A DNA stretch of 64,000 nt from Enterobacteriaceae bacterium RIT714 (GCA_009668015.1 WJYB01000002.1:1-64000), one strand, 5' to 3'; shown: positions 42,028-51,588, numbered from the stretch's first letter. The notes: generated from the letters alone by a model not told the origin. Numbers and translations are program-made.

Positions 42028-42296
42028 CCCCTCACCCTAACCCTCTCCCCAAAGGGGAGAGGGAACTGTTTAGTGCGGTTTTCACTCTCTCCTCTCCGGA
42101 GGGAAAGGGAACTGTTTAGTGCGGTTATCACCCCTCCCTCTCCGGAGGGGAAGGGAACTGTTTGGGGCGGCTTTCACTCTCACCTCCCCGAAGGGGAAGG
42201 GAACTGTTTAGGGCGATTTTCACCCTCGCCTCTCCGGAGGGGAAAGGGACCTGTTTTTCACCCTCTCCCCTCTGGGGAGAGGGCCGGGGTGAGGGG
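42028..42296. repeat. Second tandem array of 46-bp repeats, about 5 units
   Basis: The segment GGGAACTGTTTAG recurs at 42061, 42107, 42153, 42199 and (as GGGACCTG) 42246, spacings of 46, 46, 46 and 47 bp. The array opens CCCCTCACCCTAACCCTCTCC and closes GGAGAGGGCCGGGGTGAGGGG, so the ends are mutually inverted. It is the same family as the array at 9183. It lies between convergent ascB and hycI and overlaps the last codons of hycI. Confidence 0.93.
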
Positions 42297-42743
42297 TTCA
42301 AATCCCCCGTCCCCAACCCATCCCGCAAGCCGTGCATAAACCACTTCCACCGCCTCTTTCACCGGCGGCGTCATCGGATAATAAAAGCCGACAATATCAG
42401 GCTGGATCCCCAAAAAAAGGACCTCGCCCACGTCGTCTTTGATCTGATCGACCAGATAATTCAGCGGCATATTGTGGGTCGTCATCATGAACATCTCAGC
42501 GATATCGTCCGGGTCAATCAGACGGATTTCGCCAGGGTTGAGCCCCATATCGGTTGCATCGACAATCAGCAACCGGTCAGGACGCAGTTCGCGGATCGCC
42601 ACGACATCGTTCTCCGGCGCGCTGCCGCCGTCAATGACCTGCCAGCTTCCCTGAGGATTTGCCAGACACATTTCCGCCAACAGCGGGCCTGCGCCGTCGT
42701 CACCCATCATGCTGTTGCCTACACACAGTAAAACGTCAGTCAC
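42258..42743 (-). CDS. hycI: Hydrogenase 3 maturation endopeptidase HycI
   Basis: A 161-residue nickel-dependent protease that removes the C-terminal 32 residues of pre-HycE after nickel insertion. The GNSMMGDDGAG motif (residues 9-19) and D16 and D62-type ligands are visible. The last ~12 residues (PLTPALSPEGRG) are encoded by the terminal unit of the 46-bp array, replacing the ending found in E. coli. It is the last gene of the hyc operon and overlaps hycH by eight bases. Confidence 0.94.
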   Translation of the reverse strand: MTDVLLCVGNSMMGDDGAGPLLAEMCLANPQGSWQVIDGGSAPENDVVAIRELRPDRLLIVDATDMGLNPGEIRLIDPDDIAEMFMMTTHNMPLNYLVDQIKDDVGEVLFLGIQPDIVGFYYPMTPPVKEAVEVVYARLAGWVGDGGFEPLTPALSPEGRG

Positions 42744-43146
42744 GTAATCTCCTCACCATCAGGTAGATGGCGCTCTCCTGATGAATATCGTGCAGCATAC
42801 TGAGCAGCGTTTTGCTCCACGCCTGCTGCGCGGGGGTTTGCACGGCCAGTGCGGCATCGAACGCATTTGCCAGCATAGCGATATGGTTGCTGTCGATGAC
42901 GATCTCGCCATATTTCGGCACGCCTTCCATTTTACGCCGCGCCGTGCTGCCCGCCTCCAGCGTACCGATCCACTCAAGATACGCCTGCCACGGGCAGCTC
43001 AGCGCCGCCTCAAGACAGTCGATCACCCCGAGGTGATGCCCAATCGCCAGGCTGTAATAGACCACCTGCTGGGCCGCATCCGGCGTCGCATCGTTCTCAT
43101 CAATAAACTTACGGCTGAGCTGACTGAACACCACCTGTTCACTCAT
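42736..43146 (-). CDS. hycH: Formate hydrogenlyase maturation protein HycH
   Basis: A 136-residue accessory protein required for conversion of the HycE precursor to mature form in E. coli. It has no cofactor motif. It overlaps hycG by four bases and hycI by eight, typical of the tightly packed operon. Length and sequence match E. coli HycH. Confidence 0.93.
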   Translation of the reverse strand: MSEQVVFSQLSRKFIDENDATPDAAQQVVYYSLAIGHHLGVIDCLEAALSCPWQAYLEWIGTLEAGSTARRKMEGVPKYGEIVIDSNHIAMLANAFDAALAVQTPAQQAWSKTLLSMLHDIHQESAIYLMVRRLRD

Positions 43147-43910
43147 CGGATGCGCGCCTCATCAACCACCTGATTCAGGTTTGCCACAATCTCGTTCAGA
43201 CGCGGATCGTTTTCCGCTTCGAGCCAGCGCGCGACCTGATGCTCACCCTGGCTCAGCAGACGCAAATAATCATCGGCAATCTGACGGCCATAGCGATAAC
43301 CGGCAAGGCGACGCGCCATACGATCGACCTTCACGCGCAGCGGTTGCACCATATCGGGATGTAAAATCTCCGCAGGCTGATTGTCGAGATCCCCCGGCGC
43401 GCGGGCGTGGATCTTCTGCTCCAGCAGCCCCAGCGCCATCGCAAAACCGTACAGCGTGGCCGCAGGCGTCGGCGGGCAGCCAGGAATATAAACATCCACC
43501 GGCACAATTTTGTCTGTCCCGCCCCACACGCAGTAAAGATCGTGGAAAATACCGCCGCTGTTGCCGCAGGCACCGTAAGAGATACAGATTTTCGGATCGG
43601 GGGCCGATTGCCAGGCACGTAACGCGGGTGAGCGCATCGCGCGCGTCATCGCGCCGGTAAACAGCAAAATGTCCGCATGGCGCGGCGATGGCACCACTTT
43701 GATGCCAAAGCGCTCGGCATCAAACAGCGGTGAAAGCGTGGCGAAAATTTCAATTTCGCAGCCGTTGCAGCCGCCGCAGTCCACACGATAGACGTAGGCA
43801 GAACGTTTGATTTTTTTCAGCAGCGACGCCTTCATCGTGGCGATGGACTCATCCACCGTCATCGGCACGGGGATGCCGTTATCGTCGCGTGGGCCGAGTA
43901 GCGTGTTCAT
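43143..43910 (-). CDS. hycG: Hydrogenase 3 small subunit HycG
   Basis: A 255-residue NuoB-like subunit carrying the proximal 4Fe-4S cluster next to the NiFe site. Cluster cysteines are in DCGGCNGCE (near residue 44), [10 protein letters not shown] and GCPPTP. It transfers electrons from the ferredoxin-like subunits HycB/HycF to HycE. It abuts hycF and overlaps hycH. Confidence 0.95.
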   Translation of the reverse strand: MNTLLGPRDDNGIPVPMTVDESIATMKASLLKKIKRSAYVYRVDCGGCNGCEIEIFATLSPLFDAERFGIKVVPSPRHADILLFTGAMTRAMRSPALRAWQSAPDPKICISYGACGNSGGIFHDLYCVWGGTDKIVPVDVYIPGCPPTPAATLYGFAMALGLLEQKIHARAPGDLDNQPAEILHPDMVQPLRVKVDRMARRLAGYRYGRQIADDYLRLLSQGEHQVARWLEAENDPRLNEIVANLNQVVDEARIR

Positions 43911-44452
43911 CAGCTGGCCTCTCTCATATGACGGGTGATATCAATGCGGTCGGATGGCAGCAGGCATTTCTGACGTTTGCACTCCGGGCAGGTTTCAAAA
44001 TCCTCCCGGCGCTGCTCCGCACGCGCATCGCCATTATGTTTGAGCAATGCGATGGCGTAATCGATCTCTTTTTGCACGGCGAAAGGATGGCGGCAAACGC
44101 GGCAATGGCACAGGGCAAATCGCGACTGCTGCAGGAAATCGTCTTTCTTCCACACCGCCAGTTCGTACTCCTGCGAGAGCTTAATAGCGGCCGTCGGGCA
44201 GACCTCTTCACAGCGACCGCAGAAAATACAGCGCCCGAGATTAAACTGCCAGGCCAGCTCTTTTGTCGCTAAATCCGTCGCCACCGTCAGGGCGTTGGAC
44301 GGACAGGCATTGACACACGCGGCGCAGCCAATGCACTGCTGCGGGTTATGTTCCGGTTTGCCGCGAAAGTTTTTATCGACCGGAATGGGCTCCAGCGGGT
44401 AACGGCTCGTTACCGTACCGGTTTTGACCACTTTTTTGATAAAGGTGAACAT
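43910..44452 (-). CDS. hycF: Formate hydrogenlyase iron-sulfur subunit HycF
   Basis: A 180-residue NuoI-like protein with two 4Fe-4S motifs ([12 protein letters not shown] and [12 protein letters not shown]) and additional C-terminal cysteines ([15 protein letters not shown]). The start at 44452 (MFTFIKKVV) with GCAGGAG upstream gives the E. coli length; an in-frame start at 44488 would read into a repeat element and is rejected. Confidence 0.95.
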   Translation of the reverse strand: MFTFIKKVVKTGTVTSRYPLEPIPVDKNFRGKPEHNPQQCIGCAACVNACPSNALTVATDLATKELAWQFNLGRCIFCGRCEEVCPTAAIKLSQEYELAVWKKDDFLQQSRFALCHCRVCRHPFAVQKEIDYAIALLKHNGDARAEQRREDFETCPECKRQKCLLPSDRIDITRHMREAS

Positions 44453-44480
44453 TTTTACTCCTGCTTTCATGCGGTTTCTG

Positions 44481-44528
44481 CCCCTCACCCTGGCCCTCTT
44501 CCTGAAAGGAGAGCGCCGGGATGAGGGG
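44481..44528. repeat. Single palindromic CCCTCACCC element between hycF and hycE
   Basis: CCCCTCACCCTGGCCCTCTTCC pairs with the inverted GGAGAGCGCCGGGATGAGGGG around TGAA. It has the same ends as the 46-bp arrays but contains no amplified units. It sits in the 97-bp gap inside the hyc operon, where it would fold in the mRNA. Confidence 0.85.
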
Positions 44529-44549
44529 TGACAGACCGCACAACATCAA

Positions 44550-46259
44550 CTATTTCAGCGGCGAGTTCTTGCGCTCAATGCTGTAGCGCTCAAGCTCTTT
44601 GTACGGAACCACCTGACTTTTCTTCTTGCGCACGTCCACCACCGTCATGCGGTCGGTACAGGAGTAGCAAGGATCAAGGCTGCCGATGATCAGTGGGGCA
44701 TCAGACACCGTGTTGCCGCGCAGCATGTAGCGCAATGTCGGCCAGTTAGCGTAGGTCGCGGCCCGGCAGCGCCAGCGATACAGCTTCTGGTTGTCGCCGG
44801 TCATACTCCAGTGGATATCATCACCGCGCGGCGCTTCGGCAAAACCAAGGGCAAAACGGTTCGGGATATAGGTAAAGCCTTCCACCGCCAGCGGACCGCC
44901 CGGCAGGTTATCGAGACCAAAATCGATCATATTCAGGGCGGTAAACACTTCGTTGATGCGCACTTTAAGACGCGAAATCACATCGCAGCCCTGCTCGCTG
45001 TGAACGGTCATTGGCAGCAAACCGTAACCCACAAACGGGTGGTCAGAGCGGGTATCGCGGGCATGGCCGCTGGCGCGAACCATCGGACCCACGTTGCTGA
45101 AGTCGCGGGCAATTTCCGGCTCAAGACGCCCAATCCCCACCGTGCGCTGTTCGATGTTTGGCGTACTGAGCAGCATATCCACTAGATCCTGAACATCGCG
45201 GCGCATCTGCTGGGCCAGAAGTCGGGTCTGGATCATGTCGTCTTTCAGCAGATCGCGGCGAATCCCGCCGATCAGGTTCAGACCGTAGGTTTTGCGCGCG
45301 CCAGTCAGGATTTCCGCCATCTTCATCGACGCTTCGCGCACGCGGAAGAACTGCATAAACCCGGAGTCAAAACCAACAAAATGGCAGGCCAGGCCGAGAT
45401 TCAGCAGATGTGAATGCAGTCGTTCCACTTCCAGTAAAATGGCGCGGATCATCTGCGCACGCTCGGGCACCACAATCCCCATGCCGTTCTCGACCGACGT
45501 GGTATAGGCGGTACTGTGGGCAAAGCCACAGATCCCACACACCCTGTCTGACAGGAACGTCACTTCGTTATAACCCATGCGCGTTTCGGCCAGTTTTTCC
45601 ATACCGCGATGGACATAGAACAGGCGATAATCGGCGTCGATAATGTTCTCGCCATCGACAAACAGGCGGAAGTGGCCCGGTTCGTCAGAGGTAACGTGCA
45701 GCGGGCCAATCGGCACCACGTTGTTCTTTTTGCTGCCCAGTTCGTTGATGAACTCGTAAGTTTCGCTGTCGGTGGTTGGCGCAGGACGCTGGCGATAATC
45801 CATGCTGTCTTTACGCAGCGGATAGAGTTCGTCCGGCCAGTCATCTGGCAGCACCAGACGACGTTCATCCGGCAGCCCAACCGGCACCAGACCGTACATA
45901 TCACGCACTTCGCGTTCACCCCACACGGCAGCGGGCACGCGCGGCGTTACCGAAGGGTACTCCGGTTTATTCGGATCAACTTCGACGCGCACAGTGAGCC
46001 AGCACTTGACGCCCTGTTCCATCGACAGCACGTAATAAACGGCGTAGTTGCCGCACAGCTGGCGTTCATCGTTGCCGAACAGCACCGACAGCCACCCGCC
46101 CTGCTGGTAATAAAGAAACTCCACCACTTCCGGCAGATAGTTCACCTTGATAGTGACGGTGATCTGGTCTTTGGTCTGCCAGCTCTCCTCCAGCACTACG
46201 CCGGGAAACGCCTGATGCAGTGCGGCAAGATACTGTTGACCTGTTTTTTCTTCAGACAT
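44550..46259 (-). CDS. hycE: Hydrogenase 3 large subunit HycE
   Basis: A 569-residue precursor. An N-terminal NuoC-like part (1-170) is fused to the NiFe catalytic part. Nickel-binding cysteines lie in DRVCGIC (near 241-244) and DPCYSC (C531, C534). HycI should cut after R537 (TDR/MTV), releasing 32 residues. The start at 46259 (MSEEKTGQQ) gives the E. coli length. It makes H2 from electrons of formate dehydrogenase H. Confidence 0.97.
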   Translation of the reverse strand: MSEEKTGQQYLAALHQAFPGVVLEESWQTKDQITVTIKVNYLPEVVEFLYYQQGGWLSVLFGNDERQLCGNYAVYYVLSMEQGVKCWLTVRVEVDPNKPEYPSVTPRVPAAVWGEREVRDMYGLVPVGLPDERRLVLPDDWPDELYPLRKDSMDYRQRPAPTTDSETYEFINELGSKKNNVVPIGPLHVTSDEPGHFRLFVDGENIIDADYRLFYVHRGMEKLAETRMGYNEVTFLSDRVCGICGFAHSTAYTTSVENGMGIVVPERAQMIRAILLEVERLHSHLLNLGLACHFVGFDSGFMQFFRVREASMKMAEILTGARKTYGLNLIGGIRRDLLKDDMIQTRLLAQQMRRDVQDLVDMLLSTPNIEQRTVGIGRLEPEIARDFSNVGPMVRASGHARDTRSDHPFVGYGLLPMTVHSEQGCDVISRLKVRINEVFTALNMIDFGLDNLPGGPLAVEGFTYIPNRFALGFAEAPRGDDIHWSMTGDNQKLYRWRCRAATYANWPTLRYMLRGNTVSDAPLIIGSLDPCYSCTDRMTVVDVRKKKSQVVPYKELERYSIERKNSPLK

Positions 46260-46276
46260 GCTCTGACTCTCTTTAA

Positions 46277-47200
46277 TCACGCCACCAGCAAGGAGACGAA
46301 TGCTAAAAATGCAAACCCAAAACCAGCCCAGGTAATACGTGAGGTGGCAACAAAACGCAGTCGCGCCATGCTGTTTTCAAACAGGGCGATAATCAGTACG
46401 CCCACAACCAGCTTGATCGCGGCAATAATCACCGCCAGCACCAGCCCCACGACCGAGAAGTGCGTCATCTGTCCCCACGGGAAAAAGACCCCGACAAACA
46501 TCTGTAACACCACCAGCTGTTTGAGGCTGATTCCCCATTTCAGGACAGCGAAACCGTAACCGCTGTACTCGGTGAGCGGCCCTTCCTGTAGCTCCTGCTC
46601 CGCTTCCGCGAGATCAAACGGCAACTTGCCCATCTCAATAAACGTGGCGAATGCGCAGGCGCACAGCGCCAGCAGCAGCGGTATAGTGCGCGCTGCAGGC
46701 CAGTGATAGACGGTGTCAGCGATAAAGCTGATATGCGTGGAGCCTGCAACCTGTGCGGCAACCCACAGTCCGAGCAGCAGAATCGGTTCGACCAAAACGC
46801 CGAGCATGGCCTCGCGGCTGGCCCCGATCCCGGTAAACGGACTGCCCGTATCCAGCCCTGCAATCGCAAAGAAAAAGCGCGCGATCGCGAAGAGATAAAT
46901 CAGGGTGATCAGATCGCCCAAAACCGGCAGCGGTGAACCGACCGTCACCACCGGCAGGGCGGTCGCGATGGTCAGCATCACGCCGGTCATCACAAACGGC
47001 GTCAGGCGAAAGACCCAGCCGGATGCGTCCGGTGCGATGCTCTGACGGCTCATCAGCTTGAAGAGATCGCGATACTCCTGGAGGACACCCGGACCGCGAC
47101 GGTTGTGCATCCGGGCGCGGGCCACGCGAGTGATGCCGGAGAGCAGCGGCGCAACGGCGAACAACACCAGCGCCTGAAGTAATGCCATTAACAGACTCAT
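46277..47200 (-). CDS. hycD: Formate hydrogenlyase membrane subunit HycD
   Basis: A 307-residue NuoH-like membrane protein with about eight helices that docks the soluble arm to the membrane. Conserved RRGPGVLQEYRD and the EGPLTEYSG loop are visible. The start at 47200 (MSLLMALL) has GAGGAG upstream and overlaps no gene; the hycC stop is one base away. Confidence 0.95.
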   Translation of the reverse strand: MSLLMALLQALVLFAVAPLLSGITRVARARMHNRRGPGVLQEYRDLFKLMSRQSIAPDASGWVFRLTPFVMTGVMLTIATALPVVTVGSPLPVLGDLITLIYLFAIARFFFAIAGLDTGSPFTGIGASREAMLGVLVEPILLLGLWVAAQVAGSTHISFIADTVYHWPAARTIPLLLALCACAFATFIEMGKLPFDLAEAEQELQEGPLTEYSGYGFAVLKWGISLKQLVVLQMFVGVFFPWGQMTHFSVVGLVLAVIIAAIKLVVGVLIIALFENSMARLRFVATSRITWAGFGFAFLAFVSLLVA

Positions 47201-47201
47201 G

Positions 47202-49028
47202 TCAGGCTCCTCGTGAAACAACAATCACCACCAGCACCGCCAGCTCGATCAGCGCAAGGCGACGGAACAGCGCAGGTGCCGCGGTACTTTGCCAACCGGG
47301 GATCCAGCCGACCGGGTTCAGCGTGTGCCGCAGTTTCAGGATAAAGGCGAAGTTTTCCTTCACCGGCATCGCAAAGCCGTGCGCGGTGATCACCATGGAT
47401 TGCTCGTGTTCATAGCCGCATGCCCATGCCGTTCCGCGCGAGCGGGCTGACAGACGATCGCGTTTGAAAAACAGCATCAGGATCAACGGCAGCAGCGGCG
47501 CGCCAATCAGCAGCAACGCAATCATCGGCTGAGAAACGGTGGTGTGGGCGGTCATCAGCGGTAGCGGAACGGCACTGCCCAATAGCGGCAGCAACCACGG
47601 CGCGGCAACGCCGCCGACGATGCAGCAGAGCGCCAGCAGAACGACCGTTGCAGTCATTAATGGTGGTGCGCAACGCGCCTCTTCGGCTTCGCGGGTGCGC
47701 GGTGCTCCCAGGAAAGTGACGCCGTAGACTTTGGCCATACACATCACCGCCAGCGCGCCGGTTATCGCCAGCCCGACGGCCAGCATTGGCCCGAGCAGAC
47801 GGGCAATAAAGAGATCGCTCTGCCCGAGCGCAAAGAAGGACTGATAGATCACCCACTCGCCGGCAAAACCGTTCAGCGGTGGCAGCGCAGCCATTGCCAT
47901 CAGCCCCACCAGCATCGCCAGTGAAATCAGCGGCATTTTTTTGCCGATACCGCCCAGCTTTTCGATATCACGATGGCCCGTGCGGAACCAGACGCTTCCC
48001 GCGCCCAGGAATAGCGTGCTTTTAAACAGGCTATGGTTGACGAGGTGATACAACCCACCGATAAATCCGGCAGCGATCAGCGCCGGGTTGTTCAGCGCCA
48101 GGCCCGTTATCCCTGCGCCGAGACCGAGCAAAATAATGCCGATATTTTCCAGGGTGTGGTAAGCCAGCAGACGCTGAATATTGTGCTCCATCAGCGCATA
48201 GAGTCCCCCGACAAAGGCGGTGATCATCCCTGCGATCAGCAACACGACGCCCCACCACAGCGGCGGCTGGCCGCCACTCAGCGACAGCGTGAGGATGCCG
48301 AACAGACCGACTTTCATCACCACCGTGGAAAACAGCGCGGCGGCCGGGGCCGAAGCATTCGCATGCGCCTGCGGCACCCAGCCGTGCAGCGGAATAATGC
48401 CCGCCAGCAGACCAAAGCCGACCACGCCCAGCAGCCAGATATCCGCGCCTAACGGCAGAAGCCGGGCGCGCGTATTCAGCACATCCAGCTCCAGGGTGCC
48501 GTAGCGTTGCCACACCAGCCAGCAGGCCAGCGCCAGCAGCAACGTTCCCAGGCGTCCAAGCGCAAACCACAGCTTGCCGGATGCGCGACAGCCGGTCAGG
48601 AAGACTCCGCACAGGGCCATGATTTCAGCCATCACCACCAGCGCCGCGAGGTTGCTGGCCACCACGGTACAGACGGCCGCGGCGAGCAGCAGATTGACCA
48701 GCAGACCGTTCGGTTTGGTCTGCGGGTGGCGGTGCCAGTCGATATTAAACAGACTGACGAACAGCCCGCACAGCCCAAAAGTGATAAGCCAGACAGCATT
48801 CAACGGCGTGAGCAGGACGCTGTGATGGATAACCGGCATCACCGCTTCAATATTTAGCCCACGCGTCAGGACCATAATCCCTGCCGCCGCGGTCATCAGG
48901 CTACCAGCCGCACCACCCAGCCCGGCGATCGCGCCGCTGAATGTTTTATGCCAAGCACTGACCAGCGCGAGAATGGCGGTAGCGGCAAAAATCGCCACGC
49001 CACTGTTGATCAACATCACTGCATTCAT
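47202..49028 (-). CDS. hycC: Formate hydrogenlyase membrane subunit HycC
   Basis: A 608-residue NuoL/MrpA-type antiporter-like membrane protein with 14 or more helices. The conserved HGWVPQAHANA and the lysine/histidine helices (LLAYHTLENIG) are present. With HycD it forms the membrane arm. It overlaps hycB by four bases. Confidence 0.95.
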   Translation of the reverse strand: MNAVMLINSGVAIFAATAILALVSAWHKTFSGAIAGLGGAAGSLMTAAAGIMVLTRGLNIEAVMPVIHHSVLLTPLNAVWLITFGLCGLFVSLFNIDWHRHPQTKPNGLLVNLLLAAAVCTVVASNLAALVVMAEIMALCGVFLTGCRASGKLWFALGRLGTLLLALACWLVWQRYGTLELDVLNTRARLLPLGADIWLLGVVGFGLLAGIIPLHGWVPQAHANASAPAAALFSTVVMKVGLFGILTLSLSGGQPPLWWGVVLLIAGMITAFVGGLYALMEHNIQRLLAYHTLENIGIILLGLGAGITGLALNNPALIAAGFIGGLYHLVNHSLFKSTLFLGAGSVWFRTGHRDIEKLGGIGKKMPLISLAMLVGLMAMAALPPLNGFAGEWVIYQSFFALGQSDLFIARLLGPMLAVGLAITGALAVMCMAKVYGVTFLGAPRTREAEEARCAPPLMTATVVLLALCCIVGGVAAPWLLPLLGSAVPLPLMTAHTTVSQPMIALLLIGAPLLPLILMLFFKRDRLSARSRGTAWACGYEHEQSMVITAHGFAMPVKENFAFILKLRHTLNPVGWIPGWQSTAAPALFRRLALIELAVLVVIVVSRGA

Positions 49029-49633
49029 TTCGCCCCCTCGTGTTGCGCCTGAAACAGCGAAAGATCGCCAAAATCAGAGTTAATCGTGAGCTCGCGCTTA
49101 CGCTTGCTGCTGCGCGCAATGTCGTGAATGTTGACCAGAATCAGCGCTTTGGTCGGGCAAGTGCGTACGCAGGCCGGGCCTTGTTCATCAAAACTGCACA
49201 GATCGCACTTCACGGCGATAGCGCGTACGCCCGGCACCCAGTCCAGCAGCGTACTGACGCGCGCAGGCGCAGGCGGGGCTGGCGGGGCTTTGGGTGAATT
49301 GACGTTGGCGGGAATATGCAGCGGTCGGCTGCCGGAAAACTCAATCGCGCCAAACGGACAGGCGATGCCGCACAGTTTGCAGCTTACGCACAGGCTCTCA
49401 TTCAGCTGCACAGCGCCATCGACTCGAGTGATGGCATTGACGGGACAGACGCCCGCGCAGGGGGCATCCTCACATTGATGGCAGAGCTGCGGGGCAGACT
49501 CTTTTTCATTACGCATGACGTGCAGGCGCGGCATTGACTGCAGCCCGTGCTGGCGGTGCGTTTCCGAACACGCCGCTTCACAGGTGTGACAGCCAATGCA
49601 GACCGTCGAGTCAGCAATTACAAAACGGTTCAC
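49025..49633 (-). CDS. hycB: Formate hydrogenlyase iron-sulfur subunit HycB
   Basis: A 202-residue polyferredoxin with four 4Fe-4S motifs (CIGCHTCEAAC, CHQCEDAPC, CVSCKLCGIAC, CDLC...CVRTC). It accepts electrons from formate dehydrogenase H (FdhF). The alanine/proline-rich linker near residues 108-126 is longer than usual. It follows hycA by 71 bases. Confidence 0.95.
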   Translation of the reverse strand: MNRFVIADSTVCIGCHTCEAACSETHRQHGLQSMPRLHVMRNEKESAPQLCHQCEDAPCAGVCPVNAITRVDGAVQLNESLCVSCKLCGIACPFGAIEFSGSRPLHIPANVNSPKAPPAPPAPARVSTLLDWVPGVRAIAVKCDLCSFDEQGPACVRTCPTKALILVNIHDIARSSKRKRELTINSDFGDLSLFQAQHEGAK

Positions 49634-49704
49634 CGGGGAGTCCTCAGGACATAGTCATTTTTGACGAAATTCGTGCCATATCGACACTTCTCGACACCTA
49701 AACA

Positions 49705-50160
49705 TCAGGCGGTGCGCTGCTCGCTCACCAGCTCTTTCAGATTCACCGGGATATCGTGTTCAACCGCTGAATAGAGGTTGTCGTAAACAGGTGCGATTTT
49801 TTCCAGATAGTGCTCAAGCACCTGATGGCGGTCGCGGGTGCTGACGTGACCGTCAACCATGCCGTCTGTCATCAGCTGTGCCTGCGCAATCCGCTCTCTT
49901 TCGCCCTCTTTCGTCTCGACGTAATACTCAATGATGTGGCTATTGAAGGTGTCGGCCAGGGTCACATAGATAGTGAAATGGCCGAACAGCACAAAGCACA
50001 AATCCTCCTGTGCCGCGCAGCTCATCGCATGATGAAGATGCGCTTTTGACAGCGTGATCCCCTGAACTAATGAATTGCAGTACTGGTGCCACTGCTCCTG
50101 TAATTTTTGATGGCGCTGCGCAATGTAATCCGCCTTTTCGCTAATTTCCCAAATAGTCAT
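49705..50160 (-). CDS. hycA: Formate hydrogenlyase regulatory protein HycA
   Basis: A 151-residue negative regulator that counteracts FhlA activation of the FHL regulon. There is no DNA-binding motif; action through FhlA or formate is assumed from E. coli genetics. The start at 50160 (MTIWEISEKAD) is the family start; upstream in-frame codons reach across the promoter and are rejected. It is the first gene of the hyc operon. Confidence 0.95.
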   Translation of the reverse strand: MTIWEISEKADYIAQRHQKLQEQWHQYCNSLVQGITLSKAHLHHAMSCAAQEDLCFVLFGHFTIYVTLADTFNSHIIEYYVETKEGERERIAQAQLMTDGMVDGHVSTRDRHQVLEHYLEKIAPVYDNLYSAVEHDIPVNLKELVSEQRTA

Positions 50161-50195
50161 CTCAGATATCCGGTTAATGGAGATAGCGGCTGTTA

Positions 50196-50211
50196 AGCAG
50201 ATTCCGTGCCA
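50196..50211 (-). promoter_or_regulatory. Sigma-54 promoter of the hyc operon
   Basis: On the minus strand TTGGCACGGAATCTGC has GG and GC ten bases apart, the -24/-12 pattern, about 36 bp upstream of hycA. Confidence 0.9.
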
Positions 50212-50228
50212 ATTTTTATTTAATTGAA

Positions 50229-50320
50229 AAATATACGCTTTATGCCTTTTCATGCTGACGCTGACAGCGTGTCGACGTGTCATTTCGTCAGCGCCGACAT
50301 CGTCACGCGCTCATCCAAAT
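50229..50320. promoter_or_regulatory. Shared upstream activating region for hyc and hyp
   Basis: Between the two divergent sigma-54 promoters lie several TGTCG/TGACA-type half-sites, for example TGTCGGCGCTGACG and GACACGTCGACACG read on the minus strand. This is the position of the FhlA sites in E. coli; the exact boundaries are my estimate. Confidence 0.5.
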
Positions 50321-50325
50321 TAAGC

Positions 50326-50341
50326 TGGCATCGTTATTGCA
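50326..50341 (+). promoter_or_regulatory. Sigma-54 promoter of hypABCDE
   Basis: TGGCATCGTTATTGCA has GG and GC ten bases apart, 30 bp upstream of hypA. Confidence 0.92.
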
Positions 50342-50370
50342 TTAATGGCGCAAATCATTGAGGAGGCGTC

Positions 50371-50721
50371 ATGCACGAAATCACCCTCTGCCAGCGGGCT
50401 CTGGAACTGATCGAACAGCAGGCAAAGCAGCACAATGCAAAACGGGTCACCGGCGTGTGGCTAAAAGTTGGCGCGTTTTCCTGCGTCGAGCCCAGCGCCC
50501 TCACCTTTTGCTTTGAGCTGGTGTGTCGCGACACCCTGGCGGAAGGCTGCACGCTGCATATAGAAGAACAGCAGGCCGAATGCTGGTGCGAAACGTGCCA
50601 GCAATACGTCACGCTGTTGTCATCGCGGGTGCGAAGCTGCCCGCAGTGCCAGAGCACCGGGCTTCGCATCGTGGCGGATGACGGTTTGCAGATCCAGCGC
50701 CTCGAAATAGACCAGGAGTAA
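50371..50721 (+). CDS. hypA: Hydrogenase maturation nickel chaperone HypA
   Basis: A 116-residue nickel metallochaperone for hydrogenase 3. The nickel ligand is H2 in MHEITLCQ; the zinc site uses CWCETC and SCPQC pairs. It works with HypB to load nickel into HycE. GAGGAG lies upstream of the start. It precedes hypB by three bases. Confidence 0.97.
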   Translation: MHEITLCQRALELIEQQAKQHNAKRVTGVWLKVGAFSCVEPSALTFCFELVCRDTLAEGCTLHIEEQQAECWCETCQQYVTLLSSRVRSCPQCQSTGLRIVADDGLQIQRLEIDQE

Positions 50722-50724
50722 ATC

Positions 50725-51588
50725 ATGTGTAGTACCTGCGGTTGCGCTGAAGGCAACCTGTATATCGAGGGCGATGAACATCGGCCTCACTCCGCGTTTC
50801 GCTCCACGCCATTCTCGCCCGCCCCACGGCAGGCTGCGGCCTTAACAGGTATAAGATTCGCGCCAAAACAGTCAGACGACGGCGATCTGCATTATGGTCA
50901 CGGCGCGGCGGGAACCCATGCACCGGGTATCAGCCAGCGTAAAATGCTGGAGGTCGAAATCAACGTACTGGACAAGAACAATCAGCTGGCCGCCCGCAAT
51001 CGCGCCCGGTTCGCCGCCCGCCAGCAGCTGGTGCTTAATCTGGTTTCCAGCCCCGGCTCCGGTAAAACGACCCTGCTGACGGAAACCCTCCGGCGCCTGA
51101 ACCACAGCGTCTCCTGCGCAGTGATTGAAGGCGATCAGCAAACCGTCAACGACGCCGCGCGTATTCGCGAAACCGGTACGCCCGCCATTCAGGTCAATAC
51201 CGGCAAGGGCTGCCATCTGGACGCGCAAATGATTGCCGACGCCGCGCCGCGTCTGCCGCTTAACGATAACGGCATTCTGTTTATTGAGAACGTCGGCAAC
51301 CTGGTTTGTCCGGCCAGTTTTGATCTCGGTGAACGCCATAAAGTCGCGGTGCTGTCGGTGACGGAAGGCGAGGACAAACCGCTGAAATATCCGCATATGT
51401 TTGCCGCGGCCTCGCTCATGCTGCTCAATAAAGTCGATCTGCTGCCGTATCTGAATTTTGATGTCGATAAATGTCTGGCGTACGCCCGCGAAGTGAACCC
51501 GGACATTGAGATTTTGCTGGTGTCCGCCACCAAAGGCGACGGCATGGAGAGCTGGCTGGCCTGGCTGGAGAATGAACGATGTGCATAG
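50725..51588 (+). CDS. hypB: Hydrogenase nickel incorporation GTPase HypB
   Basis: A 287-residue GTPase. The N-terminal high-affinity nickel site CSTCGC is at residues 2-7, the P-loop SSPGSGKTT near 107-115, and NKVD (near 231) reads guanine. The histidine-rich linker is modest ([10 protein letters not shown]). Its 3' end overlaps hypC by ten bases. Confidence 0.97.
   Translation: MCSTCGCAEGNLYIEGDEHRPHSAFRSTPFSPAPRQAAALTGIRFAPKQSDDGDLHYGHGAAGTHAPGISQRKMLEVEINVLDKNNQLAARNRARFAARQQLVLNLVSSPGSGKTTLLTETLRRLNHSVSCAVIEGDQQTVNDAARIRETGTPAIQVNTGKGCHLDAQMIADAAPRLPLNDNGILFIENVGNLVCPASFDLGERHKVAVLSVTEGEDKPLKYPHMFAAASLMLLNKVDLLPYLNFDVDKCLAYAREVNPDIEILLVSATKGDGMESWLAWLENERCA

Noticed and set aside
42128-42337. 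Open frames through the second repeat array (SPSPQRGEGE-like peptides).
   Set aside because: They are translations of the C/G-rich palindromes; only the terminal unit is coding, as the end of hycI.
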